Source: Pelobates cultripes
Taxonomy: Eukaryota; Chordata; Amphibia; Anura; Pelobatidae
Direction of reading: 5' to 3'
Assembly (NCBI GenBank): GCA_933207985.1
Contig: OW240914.1
Coordinates: 131,155,955-131,219,954, forward strand
DNA: 64,000 nt
Positions 24,515 to 36,485 of the stretch are shown in pieces. The notes under the pieces were generated by a model. It ran no database searches and was not told the DNA's origin. It saw only the letters and a list, made by a program, of their open reading frames with translations. The stretch's first letter is position 1; each line of letters opens with the position of its first letter. Made by a program: the position numbers and the translations under genes.

Positions 24515-26572
24515 TACATCAATATTAAATTAAGGCCTTCATTTATGAAAATTCTGAGTTTAGTGAATAACCTTGGGTCTCTCATCATTTGGTCCCCCAT
24601 AGTGGTGATGCCTGCAAAGGCTATGTGTAATGTTGGCTGCAGGGCTGCTATTAGAGCATGACAACCATAACCAAAATTTCTGATGGCAGCCCTGGTTTGC
24701 TGCCTGCATGTAATGTGCCTGTATGTGATGTTTGGAGCCTGCAGGTAATCTGTGTGATATGTGCTGGCTGTGTAGTGTAGAGCGAACCTCCAGGAGTCTT
24801 ACACTGGCCTCATCTATAATGCAAGGGAACTGTATAGGCACAGTCAGGACACAAAAATAAACCTTGTTAAAATATATTTACAATTGCCTTGAGCTTAGAA
24901 AAGTTCTATAAATTAAATTACAGTGTCAAAAGTAAAAGTTGCAGTTTATATATATATATAATATTTGGGTAAGTTATATGTAGATAAGTCCTCCATCTGT
25001 CACATTATTATTTATATGAGGTAGTCTCTTAGCTACAGCTCAATGAGAGAACCCAATTGTTTTATTCTTGTTATATTAATTGTTAATGAATAATCAATAG
25101 GGACATCAAGTTATACTCCAGATTATTAGTATTGGTAGTTGTAAAGCATCAACATATTTCACAGCATTGTACAGTACAGCCAAACCAATAAAAAAAATTA
25201 AACAGAGGACCCTGTCCATGGGCAGTGGTCTAGCATTTTAGTCCTTTTATACAAGGTACTAAACTTGACAGCCCACAAGCTTACAATCTAAAAGTTATTA
25301 AGGGTACTTAAAACTAGAGGGAAAATGTAAACATGATGGGCAAAGATCTGGGGGGTGGGTGGGGGCTGGGTGTAGTGCAGAGTGCGACTTTGAAATACAT
25401 GCATACAGGTACCTGAATTGTAAATCTGGCTCCGCTAACAGCTTGCTGGAAGTTGCTTGTGAAAAGGAGGCTAATGCTTGAAGTGAGGCCTCTACATAGA
25501 ATAAAATAATCTTATAACACATACCCCCAGACTAGTTTATTATTGATATTTTAAATGATATTCATTTAAATAAATGTACTTTTGTGAGTGAAATACAAAA
25601 GATGGATTGTAACAATTTGGATTTGTTCCTGTATTTAGATATACTATAAAGTATAATAATCGGGCAGTTAATTTTAGAAGATTTGATCTCCTAGCTACAG
25701 TTCAATAAGAGAATATAATGATGCTGTATGCAGCAAAACGGGTAATTAATACAGGAATAAGTGTGAGACTGCGTGAACAATAATCTCTGTTAATGGAAAT
25801 ATCAATGCTAAAAATGAAGTGCAATTTTAGTATGAATTACTGGAGCAGTGCCTATAATGAATATGCCAACATGGTCTAATAAATCTTAGAGCATCAAGAA
25901 AATGGTTTCTGCATTTAATGTACATGTAATATGGCAGTGGCATTTTAATACACAGCACACGCATTTGACATGTGGCCTGATTGAGTACAAAAAAACTCCC
26001 CAAAGAACTAATGATTTCAAGAAGTGGTTTAAGAGGATGGAAGACTACGAACCAAACACCAGGCTGCTGGACTTAAAGGTGTCACAGTCTAATTAAAAAA
26101 ACATAGTAAAACAAAGTGCGTAAACAGGAGATTAACAGGAAAGTATTGTCCGGACAGCCTCCATGGCTTTAAATTAGAACAAAGCTAAGCGTTCAGCCTT
26201 TTTAATACAAATGGGCCCATAATCACAATTTTCCTGTACCGTCACCATATTAAAAAGGAAAACAAATTGTAGGTTATTTACAGCAAAATAACATGATCTT
26301 ACATGTCAAATACCAGCCGAGATTAAAACAAGCATTGCTCGTGACACATGTTGTCTGGCTGTCTTTAAAATAACGGGGTGCAACATCAACTAACGCATGA
26401 TACAATAGCATTCCTAATGCATTTCACTGGAAACATTGTAACCAAAACATAGCATAACTGTAGTAGAAATCACTAGTGAGACTGGCTGATGAAATATACA
26501 TTTTAGACTAAAATCTAGATTTAGGATGAAAAGACTACATACAATATTATGGTATTTATTGCTGTTCTCCGA
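24515..26572. other. Region 3' of YTHDC2, no recognised gene
   Basis: AT-rich sequence downstream of the YTHDC2 stop. It probably includes the YTHDC2 3' untranslated region. Several minus-strand AATAAA hexamers occur (one only 13 bp past the stop, another near 25,538), so the cleavage site cannot be chosen from sequence. A short (TA)n lies near 24,948-24,962. Confidence 0.4.
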
Positions 26573-26659
26573 TCACTGTAAGAGAGTTATACTTTTGTCT
26601 CCCAGTGGAATTCTGTCCCAAAGTAGCAGCAACTGTTCTCCAATCTGCGGCTCTAGCTC
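26573..26659 (-). CDS. YTHDC2: YTHDC2 last exon: C-terminal tail
   Basis: A 28-codon exon ending in TGA at 26,573-26,575. The acceptor TTCCAG|GAG lies at 26,660-26,661. It reads ELEPQIGEQLLLLWDRIPLGDK and closes with SITLLQ. This matches the vertebrate YTHDC2 C-terminus (ELEPLVGEQLLQLWERLPLGEK in human from memory); the very end is more divergent. It completes the last helix of the YTH domain. Confidence 0.9.
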   Translation of the reverse strand, partial: ELEPQIGEQLLLLWDRIPLGDKSITLLQ

Positions 26660-26814
26660 CTGGAAAAAATAGATCGCAATAAGTGAACAATTAAAGAAAA
26701 TATTAAACACTGAAAATACATCCACATAAATAAGTCACTCTCTCCCTCAAAAAGAACATAAAATTGCAGGCAATAAAAAAATATATATAAATATATAAAC
26801 TAGCAAAAACTATT

Positions 26815-27182
26815 TTCAAGGTACACTATAGGGTCAGAAAGAAAAAGGTGTATTCCTAAACCTATACTGTGAAAGTCACCATTTAGGTGGCCAATCATTG
26901 CCCCACCCCCCTTAAATAGGATAAAAACTCATTTTTATTCCAGCATTGTGCGAGTCTGCCGGAGCTGGCCCTGCCACCGATCCGCCTTATTGGCTGAGAT
27001 CATCAAAATTGACAATCCCATGCTTCCCAGCAAACAAGAGAGTTCCAGGTCTTGGAAACTGTTTTTAGATATAACCCCAATAAAAAAATGCATACTTAAA
27101 TACATGTATGTTTTCATTTGGGGTATATCTACTAAACAGTGACTTATTTATTTTGTATAGGGTCACTGGAGTGTCTCTTAAA
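26815..27182. mobile_element. Nested foldback DNA-transposon remnant in a YTHDC2 intron
   Basis: The left end GGTACACTATAGGGTC and the right end TATAGGGTCACTGGAGTGTCTCTTAAA are imperfect inverted repeats of the TTAAAGGGACACTATAG-type family found elsewhere in the YTHDC2 introns. Inside, TTTTTAGATATAACCCC and GGGGTATATCTACTAAA form a second inverted pair. Confidence 0.55.
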
Positions 27183-29841
27183 ACAGAAAAACATTTGGTC
27201 CAATTTAGATGTGTGTAGTTTATTGGTATCACTATTGCTTCTGTTGCTTTTGAGATTTGCTTCCAGCTGGCAAACCATAACTGATTAAAATGCATAGATT
27301 CCAGCATTTTGGCAAATCAACAGATGAATAATTTCAATTGTTGTTTGGTTATTGGCAGGAATTTTAATAGGAAGAATTCTGTAGTTGGATGTCTCTAGCC
27401 TGTGCAGTAAAGTCCCATTTTTTAAAACAATTATTTTAATTTTGTTAGAGTATTAGCAATAATTAAAACTCTTTGGGTTTGCAAACATAATGCTTGTTCA
27501 CAATGCATTTCAGGATAGTGAGGCTTTGCATTTATTGATGCAGCTGGCACTGTGGGATTTGTAGGTTTTTGGAACAAGAAATTGACTTGCTCAGTGGCTG
27601 GAACAAGGGTTAATAAGAAATCTTTGGTTGAATTGTTTCAGATTGTGGCTGTTATTTATTCTGGGATAAACTTCTTTAGAATAATTATTAGGTTTACTAT
27701 GTTTGTGTCCCTCTAGCTGGGAAGTTAAGATCTCTTTCATTAAATCAGTGATATAAGTGGTCAGTTTCATTCATTAAAAGTGCTTAGTTGTTGAACTTTT
27801 GCTAAGAAACTTTGTTTGTATCATAATGTCTGTTTGAAGACTGTAAAGCCCCCTGGAGTTGAAAAAAAATAGCTGAGGTCATTTCTTGTTTCTAGCACAT
27901 TCAGGAGTTTGGTACCGGACACAGAGGGAGCAAGTGTGGCGTTCTCAAAATGCTTAAAGCATTTAATCTGGGAGTAACCAGTCTAATTGGTATGAATGCA
28001 CTTGCACAGGACACATGGAGTGCCTATGTCTCGGAGGCAGTCAAAAAGTAAAGTATAACCAGTGTGTGTTGGAAAAAGAAAGCTCTAACAGGGAGTTTAA
28101 GAAAGGTTGCTTAATTATGCATATTAAAAAACAAAAAGGATGGGGTGCATGCATTTGTCATTAAACAATTGTTAAACGCTTATTTGTCAACATTGAATTG
28201 TTAAAAGCTTATTTTAAGGGTGTGAAAGTCACTAGTGTGAGATGCTCACTTATTCTGTGATATGTGATTTATTTGATGCTCTCAATGTTATCTATATTTA
28301 TCAATTTGAAGTGTTGTTTTTGGCTGCATTTTCTTTGGCTTTCTTTGCCGAGTTCAAAATTAGCAAGCTAGTTTCGTTCAGTGTGTTAGGCTGTCAGAGT
28401 TGCTATGTAATGATGTATTGTCAGGAGTTCCAATGTTGATATTTGGTTGAGATTTTCCAAAACTGACCACTTAGGAAAAGATAGGTGGATTCTTTTGTCT
28501 AGCATTAATGAAGAAGTGGTCGTTTTTGACTTGCCATGGGGTATTTGTTCCTCCCCAGTTTTTACCCTTTTTGTCATGTACTCTTCTCTTTGTTGTTTTT
28601 TTCCCCCTATAAAAATCTCTAAATATTTCAATAAATAATATTTGAACAGAAGATTCACTTCTCATTATCTTAAGACTAGAGTACCAATTGGAGCAGCCAA
28701 AATATTTGGTTTTGGAGCTGATGCAATTAAGAGAATTGGTGTTGGAAATCAGATTATTTTAAACTGTATGTGAATAATAATATGATGTGATGGTTCTCCG
28801 TTATTCCTTTTTTACTGTAACAAAACATTTGGGTTATAGGTCACGCAAAGGTCTAGAGACAAAATATATGGACTAAGCCTGTGTTTCAAACAAGAAGAAG
28901 TGGCAAAATATTGATGTTGAGTAGCTTGAGAATGTCACAAATAATCAACATTATTTGGGTCGCTCATTAAAATGGCTTATTCCAGCTGTTTTTATTTGTG
29001 CATAGAGGGAAATGATGGTGGAATAGTTAAGTCTATTAATCTATTCTGATACTTAAAATTATTTTTTTGCGTCCCTTAGTGCATTATTACCTACCGCTGT
29101 TTTGGTGTGGTCTGTGAAGGTATAGCTCTAGCGCTGGTTAGAATAGCGTGACTTAGGAGCGTTTGAGTGAGCTAGAAGCTGAATTTGCCATGTAATAACA
29201 TTTCACATTGGTTAGTGGTTTCTCCTACAGGTGTATATTTGTTTAGCAAAGATATGGGTTTGTTAATAGGTATCAAGTTAATTTATTAAATGTGTATTGG
29301 TATTTTCAGATTTTGAGAGGGCTTTGGATGTAGGGGGATTTAATCTTCCCCAGTTGCTGAGGTTGGGGCAAAAAGTAATGTTCAGTGTTAAGTTAGGAGT
29401 ATGGACTTGGTGGTAAGTGGTATGAAAGGCGATCATGTCATCTAGGACTGACTGGCAATTTAGTGATGTTTAATAAAGTTTACGACTGTATGTTATTTGG
29501 TTAATCGTTTTAAAGTGTATGATTGCTATGCCTCCTTGAGCTTTAAATAAAACACAATGACCTAGCCCAATAAAAGTTAACAGTTTGTGTCTGTGTGATC
29601 TCTGCAAAGTAATCAATTTAGCCTTTACTCTGCAATTCAGTAGACTCAAAATTAGAGTATACTGTGTTAATGTAGATGTTAGTTTTGATCCTTCTTATAA
29701 TTAAAAAAATCCTTACTTACTGTCAAATTCAAATTTACATTAACTAATTGTTTTATTTTGTTTGAGATGCTATGCATTTTGAAGCATTTTAATAAGACCA
29801 ACAGAAACCCATCCCTTAGAGCACTTATGGTTAGTTGGTAC
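27183..29841 (-). other. YTHDC2: YTHDC2 intron sequence, no recognised element
   Basis: Remainder of the 3.2-kb intron between the last two YTHDC2 exons. No other exon, RNA gene or transposon end was recognised; the stretch is T-rich on the plus strand. Confidence 0.45.
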
Positions 29842-30024
29842 CTGGCCATCTCTGCTTATTTGCACTTTCTTGTGGTTATTCCAAGGGTTGAGCAGATGAT
29901 GAGCATGCTGAAATGAAAGGTTATCCTTCCTTATCCACTCCACTTTAAACACTCCCCCAAGACTTGTTGAGCCCCACTCTTGGCTTTTTTCACGGCCAAT
30001 TTCAGAAGACATCCGGGCAAAACC
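29842..30024 (-). CDS. YTHDC2: YTHDC2 exon: second half of the YTH domain
   Basis: Phase-0 exon of 183 bp (61 residues): GFARMSSEIGREKSQEWG, then GGVFKVEWIRKDNLSFQHAHHLLNPWN and KKVQISRDGQ. The Trp in VEWIR corresponds to the second aromatic-cage Trp that recognises the N6-methyl group of adenosine in YTH proteins. HLLNPWN and ISRDGQ are the YTH-fold signature and RNA-contact blocks. The acceptor is TTTTCAG ahead of the first codon GGT, with the donor CAG|GTACCA. Confidence 0.96.
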
Positions 30025-30701
30025 CTGAAAAGAATCAACTGTTCTAATTAAACTTTTCACCAATAAGGATCACCAAATGTGACCTAATTCTAGTCTTGCC
30101 AATTCCCTAACAAAGAAGCAAACATTTCAACATCTTTTACTTTCGAGGGGAACTGCAAAATACAGATCGCTCACTGTAAGTGAACTTTAACATACTTTTT
30201 TTTTATTTTACAGGTATTATATTATTGGACTGTTTATATATTATTTTGAATTCTCCTACTTTTTCCTCGACAAAAGATGCATAAAATAAGACATGATATG
30301 ATCTAGTCAAATCTTTATATATTTAAAGTTAAAAACCTGCCATGAATGAGACAATATTTACCCTCAATCATATATGCACGTGTATATAATTCTTCCAGAG
30401 ATTAGAGGAAAATAATTATGTCTTTTAGAAGTCTTACAGCAAGCCATTTTCAATAGAAATGAATAGCTTCATGTGATACACGCACATGCAACGGAGAGTA
30501 CGTCTACAAATTAGTAGCTTTTGTTGCATAATATATAAAAGCTAACACGGAGAGAAATAAGATAATAAAAAATTATGATGAAATATATGAAGGAAAATGC
30601 ACTGTGCATGGCTTAGATGAGAATATGCCATGAGAACATTTTCTCTTCTTCTTTAAGGTTTCACAGTCTTGGTTTTAGGATGGCATGTAAGGAAACCTCA
30701 C
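30025..30701 (-). other. YTHDC2: YTHDC2 intron
   Basis: 677-bp AT-rich intron splitting the YTH domain. Nothing else recognised inside. Confidence 0.7.
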
Positions 30702-30905
30702 CTGAAAGTGGCCTGAACCTTGAACCGAAAATACCAAGTAAACTGCACTGCTCTCAAAAAAGGCTCTGTTCAATTTGCGCTCATTACTTGGCGTTGTAGA
30801 CCAAATTCCCTTTTGCTGAGATATCTCAAGGTTTCTCAGGTTGTTGTTCTTCATTATAAAGTATCGCACAGATAGATTTGGTCGTAGTGATGAAGATTTA
30901 GAGCT
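30702..30905 (-). CDS. YTHDC2: YTHDC2 exon: first half of the YTH domain
   Basis: Phase-0 exon of 204 bp (68 residues). After a Ser-rich lead (SSKSSSLRPNLS) it enters the YTH domain: VRYFIMKNNNLRNLEISQQK, GIWSTTPSNERKLNRAF and VYLVFSVQGSGHFQ. The Trp of GIWSTTP is the first aromatic-cage residue for m6A. One position where human YTHDC2 has Trp (AFWESS, from memory) is Phe here (AFFESS); other YTH proteins also differ at this place. The donor is CAG|GTGAGG. Confidence 0.96.
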
Positions 30906-31768
30906 CTAAAAGGGTAGAAACACAGTAAAAATGATAGCCGTCTGATCAGAGAAATTAAGCATTTGCTCACAAATAAGAAGTTTTAATATCTTTTCAGGAG
31001 AGAAATGTCCATAAAAAGACATGCCTATTACTCACTGGCCGAAAGCAATCAATATTGCACTATATTCATGCACCTTTTATTAATGGTTGGCCAAGAAACA
31101 AGCACCACTGAAAGCTGTTGTGCAGCCGCAAATGAGAACATTGAATCTCTCTCTCACACTGATGGCAATCATGGTGAAGCAGTGATAGGCCTGTATACCT
31201 GTGACACACCTGTAAAAATGTGAGATGGTTACGTCTTTGTGGAGTGCCTGTCTGCAGTGTGTACTTGATTAGAGTAACTCAATTCTGATTATGAGAGGAG
31301 AGAGAGTGAAAACTGCATGGCAAGTACAGTAAAGCAATTGTGAAGAGAGCCCAGCTGTACATTCAGTGTAAGGAAAACAGATCCAGAATGTCTTGAATCA
31401 GAGTTCAACTGTGAAAATGTTATCAGTTGTTTCTGTCAAAAGAATCCACCAACAGTGCCTGTGTGAGTAGAGCAAAGCTGTAGTGTATCAAGAGAAGAAA
31501 AACTGTGATGTATATGTGTATTGTAATAGTTAGGGTGTGCTCTCTGGGTATCTAGTAAAATGTGTTACATAAGTTTGTATGTGCTAGACTTAATGGAACT
31601 TCCATATTAGAAATCTATAGTTCAGCTTATTGAAGGGGTCCAGCTAAAAAAAGGCCTCTCCTTTGTGCAATATCCACAGCTTACTACCAAAACTCTATGC
31701 ACTGCAAGCATAGTGTTCACGTTATAGGCCCAAAATCATTGTGCTCTCTGAATCGTGGCTAACCGCAA
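30906..31768 (-). other. YTHDC2: YTHDC2 intron, right-hand part without recognised element
   Basis: Start of the 2.2-kb intron between the linker exon and the YTH exon. No conserved coding block or repeat end was recognised. Confidence 0.45.
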
Positions 31769-31975
31769 ACAGGGCCGGCTTTAGGGGTGTGCGAGTTATG
31801 CGGACGCACAGGGCGCCGTGGAGCAGGGGGCACCGTGTGGCCGACACAGCTCACAAATGGCCGGCTACCCGGGTGGAGGATTTCAGTAAGTTACCAAAAA
31901 ATGTGCAGAAAAACTCTGCTTATACTCGAGTATATACGGTATTTTGTCAGATACTCCATCACACTGATTTCCAAG
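31769..31975. mobile_element. hAT-like repeat terminus
   Basis: Begins CAGGGCCGGCTTTAGG, the same kind of terminus as at 46,255 (CAGGGCCGGCCTTAGG) and, in opposite orientation, at 51,830-51,848. A GC-rich interior carries GGCGCCGTGG. Only one end is clear. The superfamily is inferred from the CAGGGCCGG terminus. Confidence 0.45.
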
Positions 31976-31989
31976 CTAATAAATTACAT

Positions 31990-32590
31990 ACATCCTGAAA
32001 CTACAAATGTGGATCAGGCCCCACTAAATTTGCTAAGACCCAATATACAGATGTTCAATTTTAGACCTATACCTATTAGTGTCATTAAGAAACACCTTAA
32101 TAATGTAAAAATGAAAAACCAGTCTGGACCTAATCAAATCCCAGCAATGCTGTTGAAGCTCAGTGCGCCGGCAATTGCTAAACCTGTCACAACTCTAATT
32201 AACGAATCCTTGGTGTCTGGATACATACCCAAACTTTGGAAGACTGCGAGAGTAGTGCCTTTGCCATAAAAGTGGTGACACTAACTATCGCCCAATATCA
32301 TTGCTCCCGGTATTGTCAAAAATCTTGTGAGTGTGAGTGAGTATTACCAACAATCTAACTATCTGACCCCTGATCAATCGTGTTTTCTCCCGAATCACTC
32401 CACTACAACTGCCCTCTTAAAAGTTTGCAATGACATCCAAACTTGTTCTATGTTAAGTTTTGTATATATTGTGTATTAATATTGTTTTTGTATTTTATGG
32501 TACCCTATTGTATCAATACAATGTTTTGTGGACCAAGGACATACTTGAAAACAAGAGAAATCTCAATGTATCCTTCCTGGTAAAATATTT
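31990..32590 (+). mobile_element. Decayed L2-like LINE fragment
   Basis: Reverse-transcriptase upstream region is visible: FNFRPIPISVIKKHLNNVK followed by a SGPNQIPAMLLKLSAPAIA block and ESLVSGYIPKLWKTARVVPL near 32,058-32,268. Out-of-frame remnants of NYRPIS and DQSxFxPNHST follow. The 3' end (about 32,515-32,590) has GGACATACTTGAAAAC and TCCTGGTAAAATATTTTATA, an L2-type tail. The reverse-transcriptase core is deleted and the frame broken. Confidence 0.75.
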
Positions 32591-32603
32591 TATAAATAAA
32601 TAT

Positions 32604-32955
32604 TGAAGTGGTATGGGTACACTGTGCCTTTTGCACTTGGTGCTGCAATGTAAAACATTGATGTTCCATAGAAACCGCAATGTTTACATTGCAGCTTTAA
32701 GTCTACCAGACAGCCACTAGAGGGCTTCTTGGATTGAAACAGACCACACTCTGAAGGAGGACATCCAACATTAGATTTTTCCCTGTAGGAAAGCACTGAT
32801 TCAGTGCTTTCCTATGGGGAGGTCAAATGCCTGTGGCATTTGCCGTGCATCATAGCCCACTCATCACGGGACGTCGGAGGGGGCGGAGCATCAACCCAGC
32901 ACCGAGGGACATCGGTGCTGGGATCAGGTAAGTAAATAAAGGGTTTTTAACTCTT
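32604..32955. mobile_element. Partial copy of the dispersed TTAA-type element family
   Basis: Shares interior blocks with the complete copies at 40,414, 43,606 and 62,137: CAGCCACTAGAGG, the inverted CCCTGTAGGAAAGCACTGATT / TTTCCTATGGGGAGG pair, and GACGTCGGAGGGGGCGGAGC followed by GGTAAGTAAATAAAGGGTT. Clean terminal repeats were not found here. Confidence 0.65.
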
Positions 32956-33108
32956 TATTTACCAAGGAGAGAGGAGGGGGTTGTTCAACATGTCATGCCA
33001 ATTCATAATTATTAGCAGTTTGAATGATTCCCTGATTATGCTAATGAGAGACACCCATCTCTTGGAACATTCTAAGAAGCAAATTGAAATGCCTTGTATT
33101 GAAGATAC

Positions 33109-33280
33109 CTTTGCAGAGGCCGGGGGAGAAGGTCTTTCACTGGGACTTGGATAGACACTTTTTCCTGATATTCGAGAGGACTGATCTGTTTGATCTCCTG
33201 GAAGCTTTGGATGTAAGATCCCCATTTCTTTGTATTTTGTCTGTTGATGAATAGCCGGGGATGGAGAGTTCAACACTAAA
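33109..33280 (-). CDS. YTHDC2: YTHDC2 exon: Ser/Pro-rich linker before the YTH domain
   Basis: Exon of 172 bp; its first base completes the codon begun by AG from the previous exon. It reads SLVLNSPSPAIHQQTKYKE, MGILHPKLPGDQTDQSS and a Pro/Ser-rich YPSPSERPSPPASAK. The MGILHPK and DQSS blocks align with human YTHDC2 (RGILHPK, DQSS). The acceptor is CTTCAG|T and the donor AAAG|GTATCT. It is probably a disordered linker between the helicase-associated domains and the YTH domain. Confidence 0.92.
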
Positions 33281-33783
33281 CTGAAGTGACAACACAAAAC
33301 ATCACAATTTATAGGTTAAATATAGTGTTCATAAATGGATAGAAAGAAGATTAGAATGGGTATATAGAATATATATATATAACAGTGAGACTGTAGACTC
33401 AATTCAAATATTTGTGTATTATTACAGATATTCTTCTAGATGAACATCATAAAGGAACCATGAAAGAATTGCATTTTAAACTATAGGAATTTGTAAAAAT
33501 AATGCAGCTATATGATAAGGCAGTTAGCCCACCAGAGCTGTCAATAAGGCAGTTTGAATGCTATCGCTCCATGCTGCCTGTGTCACATTTTTTCAATCTG
33601 CCGCTTATGCCAAAAGATCAGTGTTCTTATTTCAAACTACTTGAATCACTGGTATACAGCTATGGGATGTACTAAAAATAAACAAAAACCTACATTATTG
33701 TGCCTTTTATGAAAGTAACACAATTGCAAATCCAACACCGAAACAAAATCTCAGCATACTGAAATGCAAACACAATACAATAC
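33281..33783 (-). other. YTHDC2: YTHDC2 intron
   Basis: 503-bp intron with a short TA-rich tract near 33,370-33,382. No other feature seen. Confidence 0.7.
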
Positions 33784-34073
33784 CTATTCATAGTAAGCAG
33801 ATCTTCTGAGAACTCTGTTTTTGGAGAAATCTTTCGGCTATTTGTTCTCCATGAGGAAGCAAATGGCAGTTCTTCATGAGGCACTGGCCTAGGTCTTTGG
33901 CCAATTCCAGAAGGCTGCTGTAAACCTGCAGATTGTTCTTCAGTAGTAATCACCGCTATGACGGCCCTTAGAGTGGCCTCATCAACCTGAGACCAAGGTT
34001 TGAAAGGAGAACGCATCCTTCTCAAAAATAAGCTGTGCCACTTCTGTCGAAGTTCAAATAAAAGACCAGCATC
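33784..34073 (-). CDS. YTHDC2: YTHDC2 exon: conserved PWSQVDEAT region
   Basis: Exon of 290 bp, entered in phase 0 and left in phase 2 (AATAG|GTATTG). It reads DAGLLFELRQKWHSLFLRRM, then PFKPWSQVDEATLRAVIAVI, TTEEQSAGLQQPSGIGQRPR and ELPFASSWRTN. This is nearly collinear with human YTHDC2 and diagnostic for this gene rather than other DEAH helicases. The region lies between the OB-fold-like domain and the YTH domain and has no known catalytic role. Confidence 0.95.
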
Positions 34074-34216
34074 CTAAAAGTAAACAAAAGTTATATTTTA
34101 CAGTAAAGACAATCAGAGTAAGAGCAAAGCAGAGTAATGTATAGTAACTGTAGATTATGCCAGAATAAAAAAATATATATAAAATTTAAACAAAAAAATG
34201 TAGTGTCTACAAAGTA

Positions 34217-34217
<1 letters not shown>

Positions 34218-34276
<59 letters not shown>
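34218..34276. repeat. (TA)n microsatellite
   Basis: An uninterrupted TA dinucleotide run of about 58 bp inside a YTHDC2 intron. Likely length-polymorphic. Confidence 0.95.
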
Positions 34277-34281
<5 letters not shown>

Positions 34282-34972
34282 ATGAAGATGCAAAAAAACC
34301 AAAAACAAATGTTAATCACTAATAAGACAAATTCGCAACAAAAGGGCTACTCTCAAAAAGTGAAGTTCAAAGCCATGCAAATGAATAGTCATACACAGCA
34401 CAATACCCCATAAAACATAGGAATGGCATCTCATGAACTGCAGGAAATGAATCAGAAGGTATTATAGTGGTTCTCTGAACTACAGAGTTTCATATGTCTG
34501 TTACAATAACATAGCTTTCGCGGGTTAAACCACCTGAGTCTTAAGCAGTGTACAATAATGCGATGAACACCGCTCTGGCATACTGTAATGGTTAAGGTGC
34601 CAGAAGGGCCCTGGTACTCCTACCTTGTGACTAGTCTGTGGGACTTCCTAATTGGGGTCTGCCGGGTGTGCTGTAGTGGTTATGGTGTTTGAAGTATAAC
34701 TTTAAGCAGTAACTGCTGCTGTTTAGAGGGAGTTGTGGGATTATGCAGAGGATACAAGTTATGCTTCAAATTACCATCAGAAAACATACAGTGAAAGTTT
34801 TTAACAATTGAGGATTGGTAGAACAGGAGATTTTTTTTTACACTAATCAACAGGATTTCTGAGAAATACATTTGAGGGTAACAGGCTTACTGGGAAGCAC
34901 CCATTACAATGTAGTTTCGTGACAGAAAACATATATACAGTCACCAGGAATGAATGGTTGCAGCATATTTAC

Positions 34973-35076
34973 CACATATTCAAGCTTAAAGTGAAGCCAC
35001 TCGTCCAATTTTAGTGTTGCCACCGTAGCTGTGCTTTTCTCATCCTCCTCACTGTCACTGGAGACACCGTCCACTG
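34973..35076 (-). CDS. YTHDC2: YTHDC2 exon: acidic linker and LKLDEWLHF block
   Basis: Small exon of 104 bp. It completes a split Ala codon (G|CA) and reads VDGVSSDSEEDEKSTATVAT followed by LKLDEWLHFKLEYV. The latter aligns with the human LKLDEWLHFTLEPE block. The acceptor is TTACAG|CA and the donor GTG|GTAAAT. Found by splice phase and homology; too short to give a long open frame. Confidence 0.9.
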
Positions 35077-36191
35077 CTGTAATGAAAATAATGGTATTTT
35101 ACTATAGACAGAAATAAAAATTCTTTAGAATCATATAAAAACTGAAAGAAGTGTTTATAATCCACCATAAATATGTGCTACTTCATACAATGTACAGTTC
35201 AGTTCCACAAAAATATATGGTGTATTATAGTAAGTGATATCAGATCCACCTTTTTCACATACTATTTGTCCACAATTATAAATGCTTTCCTGCAAGAGAA
35301 TGCATATGTTCCAGGAAATAAATGAACTGATAAATAAAGGCAGAAATCCGGAGGAACTAAATGGATTCCGTATGAATGCTGCATACTATAAGCTAAAACT
35401 CTTCTCTCCTACTCATAAAAAAAATATGTGGATCTGGTAACCCTGTAATAAACAACTATAAAAAATGCAAAAACATCATGCAAAATTGTAAAACAGAAAG
35501 AAAATGCACTGAAATTTACACTGCTGCTATGAATATTACTCTGTTACAGCCATACAAGCACAAAAACTAAGCAGCACATAACTCACACCACAATACTTCA
35601 ATATGTCAATGGCAGCAATCAATGAAACTCCTTGGGAGCTATAATTCATTTTTTATTGTGTCATTATGATGTAAAATGATATAAGGTTCTACACACATAT
35701 CATATCCCATATTGATAACATCTAAAAATGAATATAAAACTGAGTGGACTAGAGTGACCATGGCTCTTCCTGAAAGGATGAAGAGTACAGTAATTAATCA
35801 TACAAATTAAATATTTAGAATTTTATATGCTACCTTAAATATTCTAGTTTTCCTGTCATCCAAATGAATAACATTGGGTGCACAGATTCTATGATTTGAA
35901 TAAAATAACTCACTTAATTTTTACATCCTTACCAGCATAGTTCTGTGGCACACGGAAGAGCTATTACAAAATTAAGTTTTAGCAACAAATATTGATTTGT
36001 TTAGTCCTAGTCCTTGAGAATCCATGACTTGAGATCATACCCCCACTAAGGAGAGAGATACCTTGAGACACCTCCTTTTAAAATCCTGTTTAGGCGTATA
36101 GACAATTATAGGAGAAGGAATACTGGTAGGAAAAGAAAGCAAAAGGGGGACAGGATGAGGGGAATTAAGATGAGTATTCTGAAAAGTAAAG
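35077..36191 (-). other. YTHDC2: YTHDC2 intron, right-hand part without recognised element
   Basis: AT-rich part of the intron between the exons at 34,973 and 37,971. Nothing specific recognised. Confidence 0.45.
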
Positions 36192-36485
36192 CTTAAAGGG
36201 ATACTATAAGTGCTATGAATACAAAGCTGTATTCTTGGCACTATGGCTCGCTCTGCCTCCCCCCTCTCTAGTGCCCTCCTCCGCCTAGGTGAATAAAGGG
36301 TTAAAACGTCTTTATTTACTTACCTCCTACCAGTCCCGATATCCCTCTGTGCTGGGGCGAAGCTCCGTCCCCTCCTCCATCCCGTGACGAGTTGGTGGCA
36401 ATGTGCATGTGCGGCAAATGCCGCTTGCTCATTAGACCTCCCCATTGAAAAGCATTGATTCACTTTGATCAATCTCCCCAATGAA
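36192..36485. mobile_element. Partial TTAA-type foldback element
   Basis: Starts at TTAAAGGGATACTATAAGTG and contains interior blocks of the family (ATTCTTGGCACTATGGCTC, GGTGAATAAAGGGTT, TCCCGTGACGAG, CCTCCCCATTGAAAAGC). The right terminal repeat is missing or too diverged to see. Confidence 0.6.
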
